A stretch of 64,000 nucleotides of DNA. Origin: Climacium dendroides (lineage: Eukaryota > Streptophyta > Bryopsida > Hypnales > Climaciaceae). Each line of letters starts with the position of its first letter. Position 1 is the first letter of the stretch. Location of the stretch: NCBI GenBank assembly GCA_950106755.1, contig OX467089.1, forward strand, positions 4,900,501 to 4,964,500, written 5' to 3'. A program made the position numbers and the translations under genes. Below are positions 38,197-51,123 of this stretch, piece by piece. The notes beneath the pieces were generated by a model that was not told the DNA's origin, did not search any database, and saw nothing but the letters and a program-made list of their open reading frames with translations.

Positions 38197-40190
38197 CGGA
38201 TTTGGAACACGAAGCTACACTGCAAGAGAACTATGTCCTTGCAGCATTGGTTTACTTGGTTTAGGTGAGGTCCTGCTCAAATTTCTTCAGTTTCACAGTA
38301 AATCTAAAGTTTGTCAGCATTTACAATCAGTTGCAAACAGTGTGGAGCCAGTAAGTGAAGAAGTTTAATGTAGCTTAATCGAAATTCGTCGAAGGAACTT
38401 CTCATGTGTGCCCTCGCTTCGGAAAAGTGGGTCGATGCACTTCCGTGGCACTCTATCTACAAGTACACTCAAGCACCCAGATGGCCATCTTTTAGTCCCT
38501 CACATCAAGCAATGATGAAGTGCTTTGTTTAGATATCCAAACATTGAAGCTTGGAGTTGGCGATTTGAAGGGGAGGGGTAGTTTTAGAGTAGACTACCTT
38601 GGATATCCAAACATTGAAGTTTGTCTAACAATGTGGAAGTACAAACTTGTTATGGAAATGCATTCCTTTGTTATTGTTATGACTCAACATGTTAGTTTTC
38701 ATAACAAGATTCTACTTGCATATTATTTAAACCATGTGAAAGCACATGGTACAAGTCCTTATAGTGACATAGTTGATAGAATTATTTTCAATAGACTCTT
38801 TGTTTAGGAAAGATTTTGGAGTATCAATAATTTTCTTTTACACGACTTGTGTGTGGTTATTGAGTGTTTGTAATGTGTTTACATGATTAACATGTAAGTA
38901 CTTACAAAATGGATAATTATTGTATCTTTATAGTATTCAAATATGATAAACTTTAAATGATAGTGTATGATTTCAAAAAAAGATATTTTTATTGATACAC
39001 ATGATTGACGTCAAATGAGTAATGTATTTCATTTATTTAATCTTTTCTATAGATTTAATTGGATTTGGTTATAATCCAATTGATTTGAGAAGCCTTATTT
39101 ATTCATGCAATTGTTATATTGTCACAAAAACTTGTCATCTATTCTTAGTCTAATCATATTCAGGTTATATATGGATTGACATTCTTAAAACCATTCTAAT
39201 TGGAACTTGTTGAATTCAAAAGCAGGAAGCCCAAATGAACTTCAAAAGGAGACGATGGAACTAAGGAAGTAACCAATTTACTTTAATTTCTTGTTGGCAA
39301 AGCAACACTTTGAAATTCCTACATGTATGGAGAGAATGGATAAAAATCATTCATAAGTGTTTGTTTGATCATAAAATCACCTATTTTAAGTAATTCAATG
39401 CACTATTGGCTAATCTTGTATTGATTTGAGAAATACTTGGCAATGTAATCCATACTTCTGTCCATTTTTGTAAGTGTTATGTAGCCACTTCCAAAATGGA
39501 GTAAGATTTTGACAAAATATATCCAAATTCTCCTTGTTGTGTCCAAATTGTGTCCAAAATTGGATACAATTCTCCTCGTAGTGTCCAAATTCCATTCCAA
39601 GTGTATCCTAATGTATTCTATTCTATCATCATTGGACATGGACTATAGAATTCTGAAAAAAATGTCATGGATCATGTGCATGGACATTTTGGATTTCTCC
39701 TTGGCCCGGCGTCAAGCTAGCACTGCGTGTGGATGTTGATACGGATTACACCAAAGCTTGATCGAAGAAATCAATCATCTTCCTCGAAAATCACATCCTG
39801 TCTCTAAGGCGCCGTGCTATTTCTTCATTCAATAGCTTGAGGAGGTTGGAATTCAAAGTAGCGTGATGCAGACAGCACGCACCTGCATGACTTCCACAGG
39901 AGAATTCCAATATGGAAATTGGAAAAATGTCAAAAGCAAAACATGATTGTATAATTTTTGTTTACTTTCAGTACACTAAAATTGGTAAATAGTGTTGGCA
40001 ACACTAATTGTCAAGACTAACACTAATTGTGATTTGCAAGGTTAGTGTTGGATGAAAGTTACCCCATTCTAACACTATTTTAGCTCTATAGTAAAATCTG
40101 ATCATTTCAGCATTTGTAAGAAAGTGCATTTAGTGTTAGATGGTAATAAAATGTTAGAAGTTAGAATGGTGGAAAAAAAGCAGTGTATGA

Positions 40191-40560
40191 AATGTTGGAA
40201 TAATCACAGAAATGCAAGAATAATCACAAAAATGTAGGAATAATCAGAGAAATGCAGGAATAATCAGAGAAATGCAGGAATAAGCACAGAAATGCAGGAA
40301 TAAGTATAGAAATACTGAAATAAGCACAGAAATGCAGGAATAAGCATAGAAGTGCTGGAATAAGCATAGAAATGCAGGAATAAGCATAGAAATGCAGGAA
40401 TAAGCATAGAAATGCAGGAATAAGCATAGAAATGTAGGAATAAGCATAGAAATGCAGGAATAAGCATAGAAATGCTGGAATAAGCACAGAAATGCTGGAA
40501 TAAGCACAGAAATGCTGGAATAAGCACAAAAATGGTGGAATAAGCACAGAAATGCTGGAA
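40191..40560 (+). repeat. 20-bp minisatellite, about 18 units
   Basis: Unit CAGAAATGCWGGAATAAGCA, with scattered single-base variants, lies 60 bp beyond the stop of the pogo-like transposase gene. Three overlapping minus-strand ORFs (FYAYSCISMLIPA-type repeats) are artefacts of a period not divisible by three. The units abut without spacers, so this is not a CRISPR array. Confidence 0.95.
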
Positions 40561-40622
40561 TTTTTCATAGTATATGTATAAGTTGCTAAATATAGCAACA
40601 ACCAGAAAACAACATAAGAATC

Positions 40623-42068
40623 CTAGTTGTAGATCATAAAGGATTTTAAAACTGTCCTATTGAAATTGGGGAGTTTTTGCCCTTGGAAGTATTGCAAATG
40701 TTTTGCAATTATCTCTTGGAGATGTGGAAACAACTGTCCTACACTCCAAGATCCATCAAGTCCTAATGCTAAGCCACAAAGAATCATGGCTTTTCTAGCA
40801 TAGGATATGTTGTTACAATCCACCTCTCGATTAACATCTTCTATACTATGAGTAGCTAATTGTAGGAAAAAACGTTTCCCAAGATTTGTCAACTTTCCTG
40901 ACCATTGTCCATTTGCTCGGGGTGCATTTTGCCAAGCATTTTGTTGTATCAACTCAATTTTCTTGGCTTCCCACCGTCTTGTCCATGCATCTTTGATTTT
41001 TGAAATGAGAAACGTATCTGCTGGTTGACAAAGGTGAGTAGAACATGAAGGTAGAAATCTGAAAATTGTGTTTTTGGCAACTAGAACAGCAGCCAATCTA
41101 AGTGTCACAGTATGACCATTATAATTATCAAGCCATATGATTTTCATGAGTTGATGAAGATCGGCTTGATATGCACGAGGTTCTAAGAAGTATTCAGGGA
41201 AGATGGTTTGGTCTATCCAACCTTTAGGACCTATTCTATAAGAAACCCCTGGAATATTATCAATCACCCCCCGTATAGGATAGCTCCTATTTTCATTTGA
41301 GAAAATGAGCATAGGAGCTTCAATTGTGGCACGACGTCCTCCGGAAATGCGAACCACCATGGTCATGGACTCCCTACCCGAGACAACTTCAGCATATTTG
41401 ACAGTTGTGTCTCCCCTAAACCCTAAAGTTCGGCCATTGTCAAGATTGACAATGAAATGGGTTTCAGCTAAGTTTTCCATGAGATTTTCATCAAATTCCC
41501 CGGATGAAAATCCCCTTTGCAAAACCCCCAAATGATAGGCGGTTTCCATTTCGATTTGAAGCTCTTTTTGAGGGCTACAAGTCAAACGCCCACGTTGGGA
41601 TAAAAGGACTATATTATGGTTATCCATGAATTGATTGATCCAATTCGCTGTGATTTTGTTGACCAATAGAACATTGTCTTTGGGATCAACAGAAAGGGTC
41701 GTGAAAATGGACTCAAGAGCTACGAGTATGGAAAGGGTTAATTCACGAAGTAGGTGAGAAGAAAATTTGACACCTGCTTTACGAAGCCGGTTGAATTCTT
41801 CAAGCAATAGACGGTACAAATATTGCACCCATTTGCTTTTTTTTTTGCCTCGACCCAGCCTAGCCTTCGGGGAATGACGCCTTCTTTTGCCCAAACAATT
41901 TCGGCTACAAGAGAGGGGAGTGATGGGACCGGGAAGATTCTCATGAAATAGGTCGCGTTGTTGCCACCATCGGCTGGCTTCCATGAGATTGGCAGTGCCT
42001 TGGCCATGGAAATGCTCTGGAAATGCTCGAATAACTCGACCATTGAGGTCCACCAAGCCGTAAACAGC
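40623..42068 (-). pseudogene. pogo/Tigger-like DDE_1 transposase gene, 3' part, split by the hAT element
   Basis: About 481 codons without a stop. A CENP-B/Tigger-like DNA-binding part (ITANWINQFMDNHNIVLLSQ) precedes a DDE_1 nuclease domain. The acidic triad is D in HFIVNLDNGRTLGF, D in IIWLDNYNGH and D in CQPADTFLISKIKDAW. This is the cut-and-paste nuclease of pogo-type elements, a type also domesticated in some genomes. Codons 5' of 42,068 in the open frame (to 42,260) belong to the inserted hAT terminus. The missing coding sequence resumes at 55,378-55,445 on the same strand. I saw no terminal inverted repeats, so whether it is a transposon or a domesticated gene is open. Confidence 0.82.
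42061..42068. repeat. Left 8-bp target-site duplication of the hAT element
   Basis: TAAACAGC immediately precedes the element terminus CAGGGTTGTC. The right copy at 55,378-55,385 reads TGAACAGC, a 7/8 match. Eight-base duplications are characteristic of hAT insertion. Confidence 0.8.
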
Positions 42069-42435
42069 CAGGGTTGTCATAACGGGCGAGTTAGGGTCGT
42101 CGGACGTCTCGGACGGACGGGCAAACCGGACCGAACGGACGGACGGTCTGGACCAATTGGACGGCTTTAATTTTTCAAAGTTGTGGAATTTTTTTGAATG
42201 ACACGTCACCTCAAACAGCGAATCCAGGGCACGGACGTCATGTGTGGGCGTGGACGTCACCGTGCCACCGTCAGGGCGTGAACTCGTGAAGTCAGGGCGC
42301 GGACTTCAACGTGAGCGTCAGGGCGCGGACTTCAGCATCAGGGCGCGGACTCGTACACTTAGGGCGCGGACTTCACCGTGAGTGTGAGGGCGCGGACCTC
42401 AACGTCACAGATAGGGCGCGGACGGGTAATCAGGT
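42069..42435 (+). repeat. Left terminal region: TIR and subterminal iterons
   Basis: After the terminus come GGACG-rich sequence (to about 42,150) and then six AGGGCGCGGAC iterons with variable spacers at about 42,295-42,430. Subterminal short repeats are the usual binding sites of hAT transposases, so this is the probable recognition region. Confidence 0.75.
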
Positions 42436-42832
42436 AATGGTAGATTTTATTTATGTGTTCTACAATATATGTAATATATATACATATTTTTTTTTGAACA
42501 AGGTAATGACCCCACTGCATTTAAAAGAACCAGTAACTACAATATATTTTACATGATTGCACTCACCAATGTTTCCAACATGCACGTCAAATACAAAAAT
42601 GCAAAAAAATAATAGTAGGCTGCAATGTTTGTGATAACCAAAACTGTTTATAAAATTCATGCATTGCAAAGTACAATAACAATACAATGAATCTATGCTT
42701 TTAAAATACGCCCACTTTCTCATAGGTTATCTAAGACAATCCTTTGGCTTCTCGTCCATCTTTCTTCCAATTGCTACAATTCTCTTCAACTCTTAAAGAC
42801 CCGAGATCTACCATCAATGCAACTCTATAACC

Positions 42833-45800
42833 TCAATTATTCAAATGACTTGACCTACGAACTTCTTGGGCACCTGGATCCGTTGCATTAGCATCTCGAA
42901 TGACAACATCATCATCCTCAGGTGCCTCGTCATGGGCATCTTCGTTGCTATCATATTCATCTTCTGCTTCACCACTGTCTGTGGTCCAATGTCCTTCAAC
43001 TTCCGAGTTTTCATTTCGAAGTTCTACAGTAGTTTGACCTTGACTACGTTTGCGCTTCAACCTCTTATGTCGTTGTGCGTGGGGATCTTCTGCATCTGAA
43101 TTTATAGTGGGCCCACCTGGAATTGTAATTGTTGAAACAACAAATGCCGGGGTTGACCCACTAGGTCCTGGTACGTATGTACTTAGGAACGGTTCTACCA
43201 CCCTATTTGGATCTCTTGCCCCAATTCCGAGAAGTGGACGATTAGTAGGCCTTGATGATGATGCTTCTCCAATTTGTTGACCTTCTGTTTGTCCACGGCC
43301 TCTAGTCCCTCCACGTCCTCGAGTCCCTCCAGTCCCTCCACGGCCTCTAGTCCTTCCAGTCCCCTCACGGCCTCTAGTCCCTCCAGTCCCCTCACGGCCT
43401 CCAGCCCTTCCACGACCTTGTTGATATTGCCCTACTTCATGACGAACGGGGGGCCGAGGAACTATAGGTAGTCTACCCCCAGTAGTACCACGTGAAACGC
43501 TTTGAGGAGTCAAATGAACATTCCCCACTGAGCCTAACTCTTCTTGAGAAGGTCTTCGGATGGCATTGGAAGTTGTTATTGAAGATGGGTCTACGGAATG
43601 TGGCGTTTGTGTACCTTGCTCTGAAATAGCAGGATGCCCTGCAATTGGAGCAGGTACACGGGCAAGGTCTTCTGCAGGGTCCACAAATGCAAAAACATCA
43701 TCAAGGTCCACACGCTCTAGATCAAAAGACCTTCTCACATTACCATCCGGTTGATTTCTTGCAATAGGGCGTGCCACTCTTGCATTTCTAACATTTCTGT
43801 CATGATGTCCTTGAATAGTTCTAATGTTACGAGTTGATGGCCTCACTCCCGTAAGCCCTGTATTGCCATCTCGATTGTGAAAAGATCCTCCACGATTTGG
43901 ATTTGCATTCTTCCCCCTATTTCCGTCGCCATCTTCATTTCCACCACCATTTCCATTTCCACCGCCATTTCTTGGAAGGAGGTTGTCATCATTGTCGTTG
44001 TTGTTATGGGAAATACCATCATCGACGTTATCGTCATTTGGATTGTCGGTCTCTAAAGAAGACGACAAAGCTTGGACTTCAGCATTCCCTTCATTTTGAG
44101 GAAGTGGAGGTGAAGAATGGCGACGTGGATTGGGTGGAATGGGTGGCCCCCAAGGACCCCAACGACCATGAAGGAGTTCTTCTTCTCCATCGTCATCATC
44201 TCCATAGTAGTTCCTCGCTTCCTCGAGGTGATCGGCTCCTCGCCTCCAAAGATCTGGGTTTGCCGGATACTCTTGAGGGTTTAGATTGGCTTCTCCATCA
44301 ACCTCTTCTTCTTCCTCTGCTTGCATTGCGTCAAATTCCCGATTGCGTTCATTCACCGGGATTGGACCAAGGGCATCTGGATCGGAATCCTCCGAGTATA
44401 TATTTGCATCATACCAACGAACCGGATTGGCTCCTGGTCGCTGCTGAAGTACACGACTATTGGTATAAATATATACCAATGACTCTGCCTTTTCGGGGGC
44501 TAATCGATTTCGGACCTTATTGTGAACAAATGAATAGTTACTCCAATTCCTTTCACAAGAGCTTGCGGAACATGTGAGGGATAAAAGACGCACGACAATT
44601 TTAGAAAGAGCCCAATCTCCAACCCTGTGCTACCATTGGTGGGGAAGCATTTGTGTTACACGGATGTTGGGTGTCTCAACTGCACTGTACGATCCAGTAC
44701 CCTCCTCAAATTGTGTTAATTCCGTCAGCACATCATCGAAATCCACACCCACTAAATCTGCCATCTTACGGATGACTTTGTACAATGCACGTAGGGCAAT
44801 TCCATCCACCCTGAGCGCCACATTATCCAAGAGGTATGGATTCAAAAGGGCCACAGCGTAGTGTGTATCTTCAAAAGCCATCTCCCACCTTTCATTGAAA
44901 GATTCTTCCAAAGTGACCGCTATGTCATCACGTAAGCTGAAAGGTGGTTCTCTTAAAGAATACACGTGCCCTCGCAAATTGTGCATTACGAGCCACGTCC
45001 AACCCATGGCTGGTTCTCGTCCATCAAACACACGCCAAGCCTTCAATACGTCTTCAGTCATGTACACGTAATTCACACATCGTTGCCAGAAGGCCACATC
45101 TTGAATGGTGTTTCTGACATTACGTGCAGTGGTAGCTGAGTGCGGGCCATTTTGTTCATTCCGTAAGGTATCAAAGTAATTTAGAACACGCGGGTGGTTA
45201 TTCAACCGCTCCAAGACTGCTCTGAGTCTCACCAGGCATTGCAACATGAGGAAATTACAAGCAAAGCGGGTTTCAGTAGGCACTACGAGTTGCAGATTCG
45301 GACTCAACTCACAGAAAACCGACATGGTCGCATGATGGTTTCGAATGTATTGGCACAATCTTTTTGCCTTGACAATCAAATTGGCAAATTCTTGGATTTT
45401 GGCCCAATCTTCCAACATGAGATCCAATGCATGTGCCATGCAGCCTTGCGCAAAAATGTGCGGGTATGTTTGAGTGATGTCTTGCAATGCTCCAAGAATG
45501 TTTTCTGCATTATCTGTGCACACTTGTGTCACATATTTGGAACCCACCTTCTCAATGTACACTTTCATTTGGTCCGCTATATAGCGCATGGTTTTCTTTT
45601 GTGAGGTAGTATCAATCGACTCCAAAAATACATCACCTGCGGGGCATGACATCATCACATTCATGAGAGGCCTCCGATTGACATCATCCCAACCATCGCT
45701 GTATATTGTCACCCCGTAGTGCTTCACAGCAAAACCAACCTTCTCCTCAATCTGCTTCTCAATTTGCAACCTCCTCGGTTCAATTAAATTAGTCCTGAAC

Positions 45801-46426
45801 TGATGGTAAGAAGGTGGACTATATTCAAACCTCGCCAATGAAGTTGCCCTCACAGCCTCGAAGAAGGCTGGATGCCTTGCCACATTAAATGGCACATTCG
45901 CTTCATAGAAAAAACTTGCTCACTTCTCATCCAACTCCTTCCTCTTTGCAATGTTGAATGCGTCTACCATGCGCTGCTGACGTAATGATCCAGATCTCGT
46001 AGAATTTGATGCAGCAAGGCTATTGGACATTTGTAGGGTTTCATTTCCTTCTGAAATGTTTGCCCCTTCTTCCGCTCTCCCACCATTGACCCCACCCGTC
46101 ACTTCATTTTCTGTGGCTTCACTTAAACTTGCAAGTGGAGTTGTTCTAGATGGCGCACTTTGAATTGATTCTCCTTCATACATGTCCCCAGGATCCATTC
46201 GTAGCGGGACAAAACTTGTACAATTGGCAAATCTATGGCACACTTCATGAGGCATACTTCGACAAATTGACCTCTCTGATTTTGAGCCATATCCGAAATG
46301 TGCAAAAGCACGCTCACATTTGTAACTGAAGGTCCCAACACAAAAAATACAAGTCACCTTCGTCCCATTCTCCGCAAAGTTTAGCCACGGTTCCCATTCC
46401 TTGGTCTGCTTCCTTTGACTTGCCAT
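42833..46426 (-). pseudogene. hAT transposase (BED finger, DUF659, hAT dimer) with long C-terminal extension; two in-frame stops
   Basis: One frame runs 1197 codons from ATG 46,426 to the stop at 42,833, broken only by TGA at 45,922 (codon 169) and TAG at 44,632 (codon 599). A BED-type zinc finger lies at about codons 10-60 (VTCIFC, with later Cys and His). DUF659 is at about 178-330, with SDGWDD and VCTDNAEN holding the first two catalytic acidic residues. The hAT dimerisation region is at about 612-665 (CSASSCERNWSNYSFVHNKV). After it come about 530 unusual residues: acidic, Asn/Asp-rich, then Arg-Gly-Thr repeats and a second acidic tract. The reading frame survives everywhere else, so the stops look recent. 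The upstream TATA-like box is at about 46,685-46,694. Confidence 0.88.
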
Positions 46427-46689
46427 TGCGTTCAGCCATTCACAAATAATTCCAAATGTCTTCCTCCTCCTTTGTATTGAAGTTAAAAAGACCAAAGATA
46501 TACCGAACAAAGTATTAGTAACAACAGTTAGCGCTAATCTATTGCTTGAACTGATTTTGACATCACCTCAACAACAAACTAGGGCCATCTGCCACCCAAG
46601 TAGACTCATAAGGAGCTCAAAATGAATTGAAGTCCAAGAGATAGAGGCTAGGTGACAAATGTGGGGAATGCTCGGTCTTCCTTTTCTAT

Positions 46690-47340
46690 ATATACTTAGG
46701 GAATGCAGGGGCGTGGACTTCATCGTTGTGCGTGCCAACAGGGCGCGGACGCACAATCTGAGAATTTGTGAAGGACGTTCACAACGCACACCTGAATTCT
46801 TGGCATCAGGGCGAGTACAGGAAGGTAGGGCGCGGACTTCAGAGCGTGGACGTCATCATAGGGCGTGGACTTCAGGGCGTGGACTCCAGAACAGGGCGCG
46901 GACTTCAGAATAGGGCGCGGACTCCAGGGCGCGGACTCCAGGGAGTGACACCATAACAGAAATGGGGGTGTGCACATGGGGATGCTCTGAAAAGTAGGTT
47001 GACCTTCGGCATGGGATCCCTCCTTCTTCCTATTTAATGGTTTTGGAAGATGGTGTCCCTCCTTTTCATGGAGAAAGGGAAACATTAAATGCTGACACAC
47101 CTTGTTTTGGATTCCTCATATTTGTGGGGAGAGAAGTTGGCAAAGTTAAACATACGTTTTCGTTGAATGGGTTGTGTCAGGGCGCGGACGCAGGGCGCGG
47201 ACTCCTGAGCAGACAATTCACAGAGGCGGAATTTGAGAGAGCGCAGCTGAATCACAAACTCCATGGTTTGGAGTTCAAGTCAGGGCGCGGACTTGAAGTG
47301 AGGGCGTGGACTCCAGGGCGTGGACGTGGTCATCCAGCAT
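46690..47340 (+). repeat. Internal iteron clusters upstream of the hAT transposase
   Basis: About nine AGGGCGYGGAC copies lie at 46,705-46,950 and five more at 47,177-47,330, all in plus orientation with TTC- or TCC-type spacers. They sit at the promoter of the transposase gene, which is transcribed away from them, so transposase binding here could regulate its own gene. A TATATATA box (minus) is at about 46,685-46,694. Confidence 0.75.
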
Positions 47341-47639
47341 AGGAGGCATGACTTTGAAATGCGCTTGGGCTTAACATCCTTCAATCCGTCCTATTCTTGG
47401 AGCGGGTGAACCATTAATTTCAGCCTCAACAACTTGTTTTGGATTCCGACAAGTCAATGAAAGCAAGAGACCAAATTAAGAGCTCTACGGACTAAGATTT
47501 GGAAGAAACTTCATGGAAGACCATGCCCCATCGTTGTGGTGGAAAATGTTTCTCCTTACTTCTTCTAACACTTCAAACTACTTTGAACCAACATATACTT
47601 TAGGGTGTAAAACAAAGACTCTAAATTCTTTGATTTAGG

Positions 47640-48560
47640 AAATGGTTAGAACACTTTGAGGAAATATTTTGGAAATGTTTAGGCAATATTTTGAAAATGT
47701 ATTGTACTCGATAAAATCATTATTTTCCTATTTTTCTTGCTTCATTAATTAGAGAATTTTTTCTATTTTTTTACTCCAATCCTAAAATTCTTTTATTCCA
47801 ACTCATTGTCATTCTTTTTTTTGGTGAATCATTCCCTATCCTATTTTTGTTGGTTATATTCCTAAAACTCTTCCATCCTAAGTCAATACCATTTTTTATT
47901 TATTCCATCATTCCCTTTCCTATTTTTTGTTGAATCATTCCCTTCTCTATTTTGTTTTTGCTTATTTCTTAAAATTCTCCCATCCCATTGATCCCAATTC
48001 CAAAATTCCCAACTCAAAGCCCTTATTTTATTTTTTCTTATTTCCTGAAGTTCTCCCGAAGCCATTAATTTATTTTTGCTTATTTCCCAAAGTTCTTCCA
48101 CCCCAACTCAAAGCCATTATTTTTTTGTTCCATCATTCTCTTTCCTTTTTTTGTTTTTGCTTCATTCCTAAAACTCTTTCATTTCACTTCAATGCCATTA
48201 ATTTTTTTTTGTAAATCATTCATTTTTATTTGTAAATCATTGATTAGCGAAATAGATCCATTTCAACCCAAGGCCATTTAATTTTTGTATTCCCTAAACC
48301 CATTCTTTATTTTTGGGCCTTGATTTGCAAGATTATTCTATCCCAACCGAATGCCATTCATTTTCTTGTATACCATTCCTTCCCAATTTTTGGCTTTTAT
48401 CCATCATTCCTTTGCCTATTTTGCAATTAAATACATACCTATTTGACTATTTTCATCCCATTTTTTTTTGGGTTCTATCATTCTTTATTTCCTTTGCATA
48501 TATATATATTTCCATTAACAACATTTCAAAAGCGTTTTTTCCTAGTAAATGACATTTGTG
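47640..48560 (+). repeat. T-rich degenerate repeat array, left copy
   Basis: About a dozen diverged units of roughly 70-80 bp combine CCCAACTCAAAGCCATT, TTCCATCATTCCCTTTCC and TAAAACTCTTCCA. The array at 53,790-54,720 is the same family in the opposite orientation, so the two form a large imperfect inverted repeat around the RING and kinase genes. ORFs here are repeat artefacts. Confidence 0.75.
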
Positions 48561-48828
48561 GTCGTTTTCTAATTTTATTCATTGATTTGTGTTTGGGAAT
48601 GAATTGTACTCCAATTCAATGACATTTAATTTCATGGTATAAATAATTTTAATATGTATGAAGTGGACAAGTCGTTCCAAATGAGTACGTGCAAAAAATG
48701 AACGAAGTCACTTTGGGCAAAACCATTCAAAACAAAATCAAATATATTTCATATGCATAGTGTAATACAAAGTAGGAAAGTATATAAGCCTATATAATGC
48801 TCACTAGCTAAAACACTCTAAACTGTAC

Positions 48829-51123
48829 TCAGTCCATGTTCATTGGACTGCTTGCATTGCCACTTGGTCCAGCCTCATTGTCATGTGTCCCGGCGCGGAC
48901 TGGAAGGTCTTCATCTGAGCCCAAACGAAGTCTACGAACTACGGATCGGGTTCTCCTTGCTGGTCCGTCTTCCTCTAATATAGCCCTCAATATTTGTGAT
49001 TGTTTGAAGCTCTCAAGACATTACAGAGTTCCTGGGATATGCTGTTCCATCAAATAGTCCATCCCTTCATCTCGAAAGGTTTCTCTCCACTCTGACTCTG
49101 ATAGTAGTGCAAGTTCAGCTGGGTCTGGCATGTCAATGTCTCCCCCAATACGCATGCCTTGGTCATCAGTAATGCGACGTCCATCAACGCCCTACAACCA
49201 TCCACGAGGATGAGGGCCAAATTGGAAGTATTATCCAGCCTCATTCCAATGCCCATTGAAGCATTAAAAAAAGAAATTCCGTCGTCCTTGGCTGAAGTTG
49301 TCCTTTAGTGGAACCAAGTGGTGGCACACCTCGACAATTTTAGATGGATCTGTTTCCCAACCCCATTCGGTACAAAGGTGTTGTTTGCCCAACGAATGGA
49401 TGTTCAGTTTCTAGCTCCATACCAAGTCTGTTCCCCACTTCGACGAATGATCAGGCGCATTTTCTTCATTGTATTCCCAATGCGGTGGCATGTAGGGAAC
49501 TAATCCAAACAACTCATACAAATGCTTATGGAAAGGAGCCTTGCATAATGAACAACGTCGGTGAACAATCATCAAGCTAATTAGGCAGAATGGATGGTAC
49601 AAATGTTCGCATGTGCCTAGGTGCATTCCACCTTCCGGGCCAAATGGATTAAGGCAAATGGGACATGTAGTTCCATCATGCACGAAGGTTGAAGGGTTTG
49701 GCCACAGTAGTAATGGATTGCCCTGGTGGTCGACGACAGTGCCAACTTGATTCTTGAAATCCCAACCATATTTAGACCAATCGATGGTTGTTGGTTGACC
49801 AGTACTGTCGATGGTCGCCATTTCATCCATGTTGAAATGATCATCCACCAGGGCCCACGATGTCAATCCAAAAACCCTCTCCTGATTGTGTGCGCCATAA
49901 TTGTGGTCAATTTTTTTGAATTCTCCTACCATTTGCCTAGTCCTGTCAACACTGAAGACGCATGCCATCTTCCATTGATAATACTGCTCCATCAACGCAT
50001 GCAATTGATTTTTCAATCTCAAGTTCTTTGCAAGCGCGTCCCTCAGTTGGGTGCTTTGGTCAACAGGCATTGCTGCAACTTCATTCGTGGGTAATTCTCC
50101 GAAGGACAATGAATCATCTTGAGTATTCATTGTTGCACCAACTGCATGTTCCAATGGAATTTGAGAAGTATTCAAAGGCCCTTGTGCTTCCCCTCGTGGA
50201 TCTTGACCAGCATTGGCCATTGTTGTTGCCTGGAGAGTGTATCGAAGTGCCTCCATGTCACGTTGTTGTTGATTGATGATGTTGTCTTTCTCTTGGATTT
50301 TTTCCCTCAATTTGTTAACATCATTATACAAAGAACGCAATTCCGCATTCTTGTCATTCACTTCGGTCAACAAACTCTGAATTCGGTTTGCAGCAGCTGT
50401 AACATCGACAACTCCTACTACTGGTTCGTCCGTAGGTGGCACCTGTTCCTCCACAACATTTTCAGGTAAAACCTCAGCAATTGCACGCGCAGCCCTTCTC
50501 CTTTTAGCACGTTGTTGTTGTGTTCTATGGCTGACTGGAACTACCACATGAGATCCATCAGAGTCGCTGTCCGCAGATGAGTCCGGAGTCTCATATGTTG
50601 GTGGTGGTTGAACTTGTGTAGTTGTTTTCCCTAGACCACCTTCCGGGTATCTTTTTACCCCCCTTGGAATGAATCCATTTGTTGGGGTAGGAATATTGAC
50701 ATCTTTTCCCATTGTCTTCAAAGTTGACCAATCCACTCTCTTGTTCAATTTCACCTCTGCATGGACCCCTCGTGCAATGAAAAGATGCACTTCATTGCGT
50801 AGGACAGTCGCGACATCATACAACACTTGGACCACCTCATTGCATCGGGTCGTGAACTCCTCGTCAAGGCAATGTTTCAAATTTACCTTGTGGAAGCGTC
50901 TGTGGAAGTTGTGGCGCTCTTCTAGGAAGACCTTGTCAATGTGGCACCACTCGATGTAATTGGCGCAGTCATCAAAGGTCCATGGATCAGGCACGTCCTC
51001 CCACCCCTTGAATGCAAGCTTGGTTGGATTACATAGAACATGCAGTCGCTTACGATGTTTATTTCCTGGTCAAAGTCAGGTCTTGTCTCGTTCCTCCTTG
51101 GTCATTCTTGGTGGCGTAGCCAT
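48829..51123 (-). pseudogene. RING-H2/coiled-coil protein (E3 ligase-like), seven in-frame stops, no frameshift
   Basis: A single frame of 765 codons runs from ATG 51,123 to TGA 48,829. The longest open part is 50,994-49,411. Internal stops are at 51,078, 51,072, 49,413, 49,266, 49,233, 49,194 and 49,023 (first base of each codon on the minus strand). A coiled coil lies at about codons 250-315 (NDKNAELRSLYNDVNKLREK). A RING-H2 finger follows at about 500-545: CPICLNPF, then Cys-Glu-His, His and Cys in GTCEHLYHPFC, and Cys pairs in RRCSLC. RING-H2 proteins usually recruit E2 enzymes for ubiquitin transfer. The N-terminal ~240 residues match nothing I know. The frame remains protein-like beyond the stops, so this is a decayed longer gene. 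Confidence 0.75.

Larger units (their letters stand above)
32788..39933 (+). repeat. Segmental direct duplication, unit 2
   Basis: The second copy of the ~7.3-kb unit described at 23,987-31,400, in the same orientation. It holds F-box gene 2 and homologues of both long foldback elements (about 33,250-33,690 and 34,390-34,850). It lacks the intron MITE. Confidence 0.9.

Noticed and set aside
40191..40560. Possible CRISPR-like array
   Set aside because: The 20-bp units abut without spacers and the window is plant nuclear DNA.
40224..40601. Three overlapping 87-125 codon ORFs on the minus strand
   Set aside because: They are translations of the 20-bp minisatellite in three frames, with no independent coding signal.
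42069..42260. N-terminal extension of the pogo-like transposase
   Set aside because: The frame is open by chance through the hAT terminus; the target duplication shows that the real exon resumes at 55,378.
43897..44577. 226-codon His-rich plus-strand ORF
   Set aside because: It is the antisense of the acidic/Asn-rich tail of the hAT transposase.
48829..51123. Repair of in-frame stops by U-to-C RNA editing
   Set aside because: That editing is known in organelles of some land plants, not for nuclear transposon transcripts; mutational decay is simpler.
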